NCBI RefSeq assembly: GCF_900102055.1
Contig: NZ_FNBA01000005.1
Span: 1 to 64,000, forward strand
Source: Ulvibacter litoralis
GTDB taxonomy: Bacteria > Bacteroidota > Bacteroidia > Flavobacteriales > Flavobacteriaceae
Direction of reading: 5' to 3'
Length of the DNA: 64,000 nucleotides
The notes beneath the pieces are model-generated. The model saw only the letters and a list, made by a program, of their open reading frames with translations, ran no database searches and was not told the origin of the DNA. The translations under genes were made by a program, and so were the position numbers. Shown here one piece after another: positions 62,344-64,000 of the stretch. Position 1 is the stretch's first letter. Each line of letters starts with the position of its first letter.

Positions 62344-64000
62344 TTATGAAATGTAATTCCAAATGTTTCTATATTTTACCAATTGTGCAAATGTTTTTTT
62401 TATGGGTATGTTTTCTTCGGAAGCCAAATTAGGGTCGGCTTTTAAGGTTTGCATGGCGTAGCTTCGAGCGATTTTAAGTATTTCTGAATCTTTGATAATG
62501 TCGGCAATGCGTAAATTTAGTACGCCGCTTTGTTGGGTTCCCATTAAATCTCCAGGTCCTCGTAGTTTTAAATCAACTTCGGCAATTTCGAAACCGTCAC
62601 TAGTACGAACCATTGTTTCTAATCTTGTTTTTGCGTCTTGAGAAAGTTTGTGACTCGTCATTAAAATACAATAACTCTGTTCGGCACCGCGACCAACACG
62701 TCCTCTTAATTGGTGTAATTGAGACAGACCAAAACGTTCGGCACTTTCAATAATCATCACACTGGCATTGGGAACATTTACCCCAACTTCGATCACAGTT
62801 GTAGCGACCATAATTTGTGTTTCGCCTTTAATAAAGCGATTCATTTCATATTCTTTATCGGCGGGTTTCATTTGTCCGTGGACAATAGAAATTTGATAAT
62901 TTGGACCAGGTCCGTGTGGTGGAAATTCGCGAACAATACTTTCGTATCCATCCATTAAATCTTTGTAATCTAAAGCTTCACTTTCTTGTATTAAAGGGTA
63001 GACAATATAGATCTGTCTGCCCTTCGCAATTTCGTCTCTAATAAACCTAAAAACCTTGAGTCTATTTGAGTCAAATCTGTGTACTGTTTTGATGTCTTTT
63101 CTGCCAGGCGGAAGCTCATCAATTACGCTAATATCTAAGTCGCCATAAACGCTCATGGCAAGTGTTCTTGGAATGGGAGTTGCGGTCATTACAAGTACGT
63201 GCGGAGGATATTCGTTTTTATGCCAAAGCTTGCTTCGTTGCGCCACGCCAAAACGATGTTGCTCATCAATAATTGCGAGTCCTAAGTTTGAAAATTTTAC
63301 CTTATCTTCGAGCAGCGCATGTGTGCCTATTAAGATGTTTAAAGAGCCATTTTCAAGGTTTTTATGGATTTCTCTTCTCTTTGAAGCTTTGGTTGAACCT
63401 GTTAAAAGTGAAATACTGGTGTTCAGTTCTTTGCATAATTCTAATAACCCATTATAGTGTTGTACTGACAAAATTTCAGTCGGAGCCATTAAACAGGCTT
63501 GAAAACCGTTGTCAAGGGCTATTAACATTGCTAATAGCGCTACAATTGTCTTTCCACTTCCCACATCTCCTTGTAATAAACGATTCATTTGTGCATTACT
63601 GCCTAAATCATTGCGAATTTCTTTAACAACACGTTTTTGAGCGTTGGTTAATTCGAACGGTAAATGCTCTTTGTAGAACGTGCTAAAGTTATCCCCTATT
63701 TGAGTAAAGGGGTAGCCTTTAATTTTAGATTTGTGAACAAGGTTTTTGCGAATTAATTGCAACTGAATATAGAACAATTCTTCAAACTTTAAACGGTACT
63801 GAGCACGTGCTAAAAGTTCTTGGTTTTTTGGAAAATGAACATTGAAAAGAGCCTCACTTTTTGAGAGCAATTTTAACTGTTCTAAAAGCGGTTTTGAAAG
63901 GCTCTCCGTGAAGCCGTTTTTGGTCTCTGAAAAGAGCTGTTGCATGAGCCCGTTTACCACTCGATTTGTGATGCCACTATTGGTTAATTTTTCGGTTGAT
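62344..64000 (-). CDS. recG: ATP-dependent DNA helicase RecG (N-terminus cut by right window edge)
   Basis: At least 552 of about 700 residues are present; the frame stays open to 64000, so the wedge domain is only partly in view and the start lies outside. RecG drives replication-fork reversal and branch migration. LLQGDVGSGKTIVALLAML is motif I, MAPTEILSVQHY Ia, IDEQHRFGVAQR (DEQH) II, TATPIPRT III, and QLRGRVGRG motif VI, followed by GPGDLMGTQQSG. The 3' end is complete. Confidence 0.95.
   Translation of the reverse strand, partial: STEKLTNSGITNRVVNGLMQQLFSETKNGFTESLSKPLLEQLKLLSKSEALFNVHFPKNQELLARAQYRLKFEELFYIQLQLIRKNLVHKSKIKGYPFTQIGDNFSTFYKEHLPFELTNAQKRVVKEIRNDLGSNAQMNRLLQGDVGSGKTIVALLAMLIALDNGFQACLMAPTEILSVQHYNGLLELCKELNTSISLLTGSTKASKRREIHKNLENGSLNILIGTHALLEDKVKFSNLGLAIIDEQHRFGVAQRSKLWHKNEYPPHVLVMTATPIPRTLAMSVYGDLDISVIDELPPGRKDIKTVHRFDSNRLKVFRFIRDEIAKGRQIYIVYPLIQESEALDYKDLMDGYESIVREFPPHGPGPNYQISIVHGQMKPADKEYEMNRFIKGETQIMVATTVIEVGVNVPNASVMIIESAERFGLSQLHQLRGRVGRGAEQSYCILMTSHKLSQDAKTRLETMVRTSDGFEIAEVDLKLRGPGDLMGTQQSGVLNLRIADIIKDSEILKIARSYAMQTLKADPNLASEENIPIKKTFAQLVKYRNIWNYIS

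Overview
The window is a chromosomal segment of a low-GC member of the Bacteroidota, almost certainly a marine-type Flavobacteriaceae. The evidence is the -7 element TAnnTTTG in front of many genes, the near absence of Shine-Dalgarno sequences, type IX secretion (T9SS) C-terminal sorting domains on two proteases, a bacillithiol-type YtxJ protein, many SpII lipoproteins, and Bacteroidota-specific family versions throughout. I see no tRNA or rRNA gene, insertion sequence, integrase or CRISPR array.

Region 1 (1-9650) is the unusual part. Five adjacent genes encode secreted proteins that share one N-terminal module of about 125 residues (signal peptide, then a GINYKA..KD...VQF.I.EG...VYQE...TDANG...IGEG...HFLNVQI domain). 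Behind it each carries a different repetitive or chaperone-like body: an ADLAE/GDxLTSS C-terminus, NTAxG repeats, YadA-type head repeats, VGIGTxxPxxxLH fibre repeats with a coiled coil, and YadA head repeats with a peptidase S74 self-cleaving chaperone. At least two promoter classes control them. One is a GGGG..CCCC element at fixed distance from TATTAAGATTG, seen twice. The other is a pair of 21-bp-period direct repeats, present as an inverted pair between the two divergent genes. A further secreted-protein gene runs off the left edge.

Region 2 (9947-19540) is a plus-strand run: a DUF922-like HExxH protein, a DUF3820 protein, pyrG, yidC, a YwqK/MORN-like protein, mnmA, a T9SS-exported subtilase, a nitronate-monooxygenase-type flavoprotein (start overlapping the subtilase stop) and a tiny membrane ORF that contains a perfect 16-bp inverted repeat.

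Region 3 (19580-34852) mixes housekeeping and small genes: a lipoprotein, cold shock protein, DUF1456 protein, GNAT, lysA, sucC, a TerB-like protein, an empty 480-bp stretch ending in a terminator, rluF, a GH3 enzyme, a metalloprotease, uvrB, a predicted outer-membrane protein, smpB, a phosphohistidine phosphatase-like lipoprotein and a thioesterase. An apparent remnant of a coding sequence follows.

Region 4 (34853-64000) holds clpB, ytxJ, an AlkD-like DNA glycosylase, lipoproteins, fumarylacetoacetase, glyA, a second GNAT, an unusual Cys-motif/transmembrane/carboxypeptidase-regulatory-domain protein, glutaminyl cyclase, the small SRP RNA (ffs), an SDR, a transaldolase-like aldolase, a thioredoxin-fold lipoprotein that has lost its CxxC, an ABC-F ATPase, two fasciclin proteins, pheT, a coiled-coil/thioredoxin group, an aldehyde dehydrogenase, a T9SS-exported M28 peptidase and recG (cut by the right edge).

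Two signals cut across genes. The octamer TTCCGAAG is strongly over-represented on both strands, including between genes. Several genes have promoters so close to the ATG that their mRNAs should be leaderless or nearly so.
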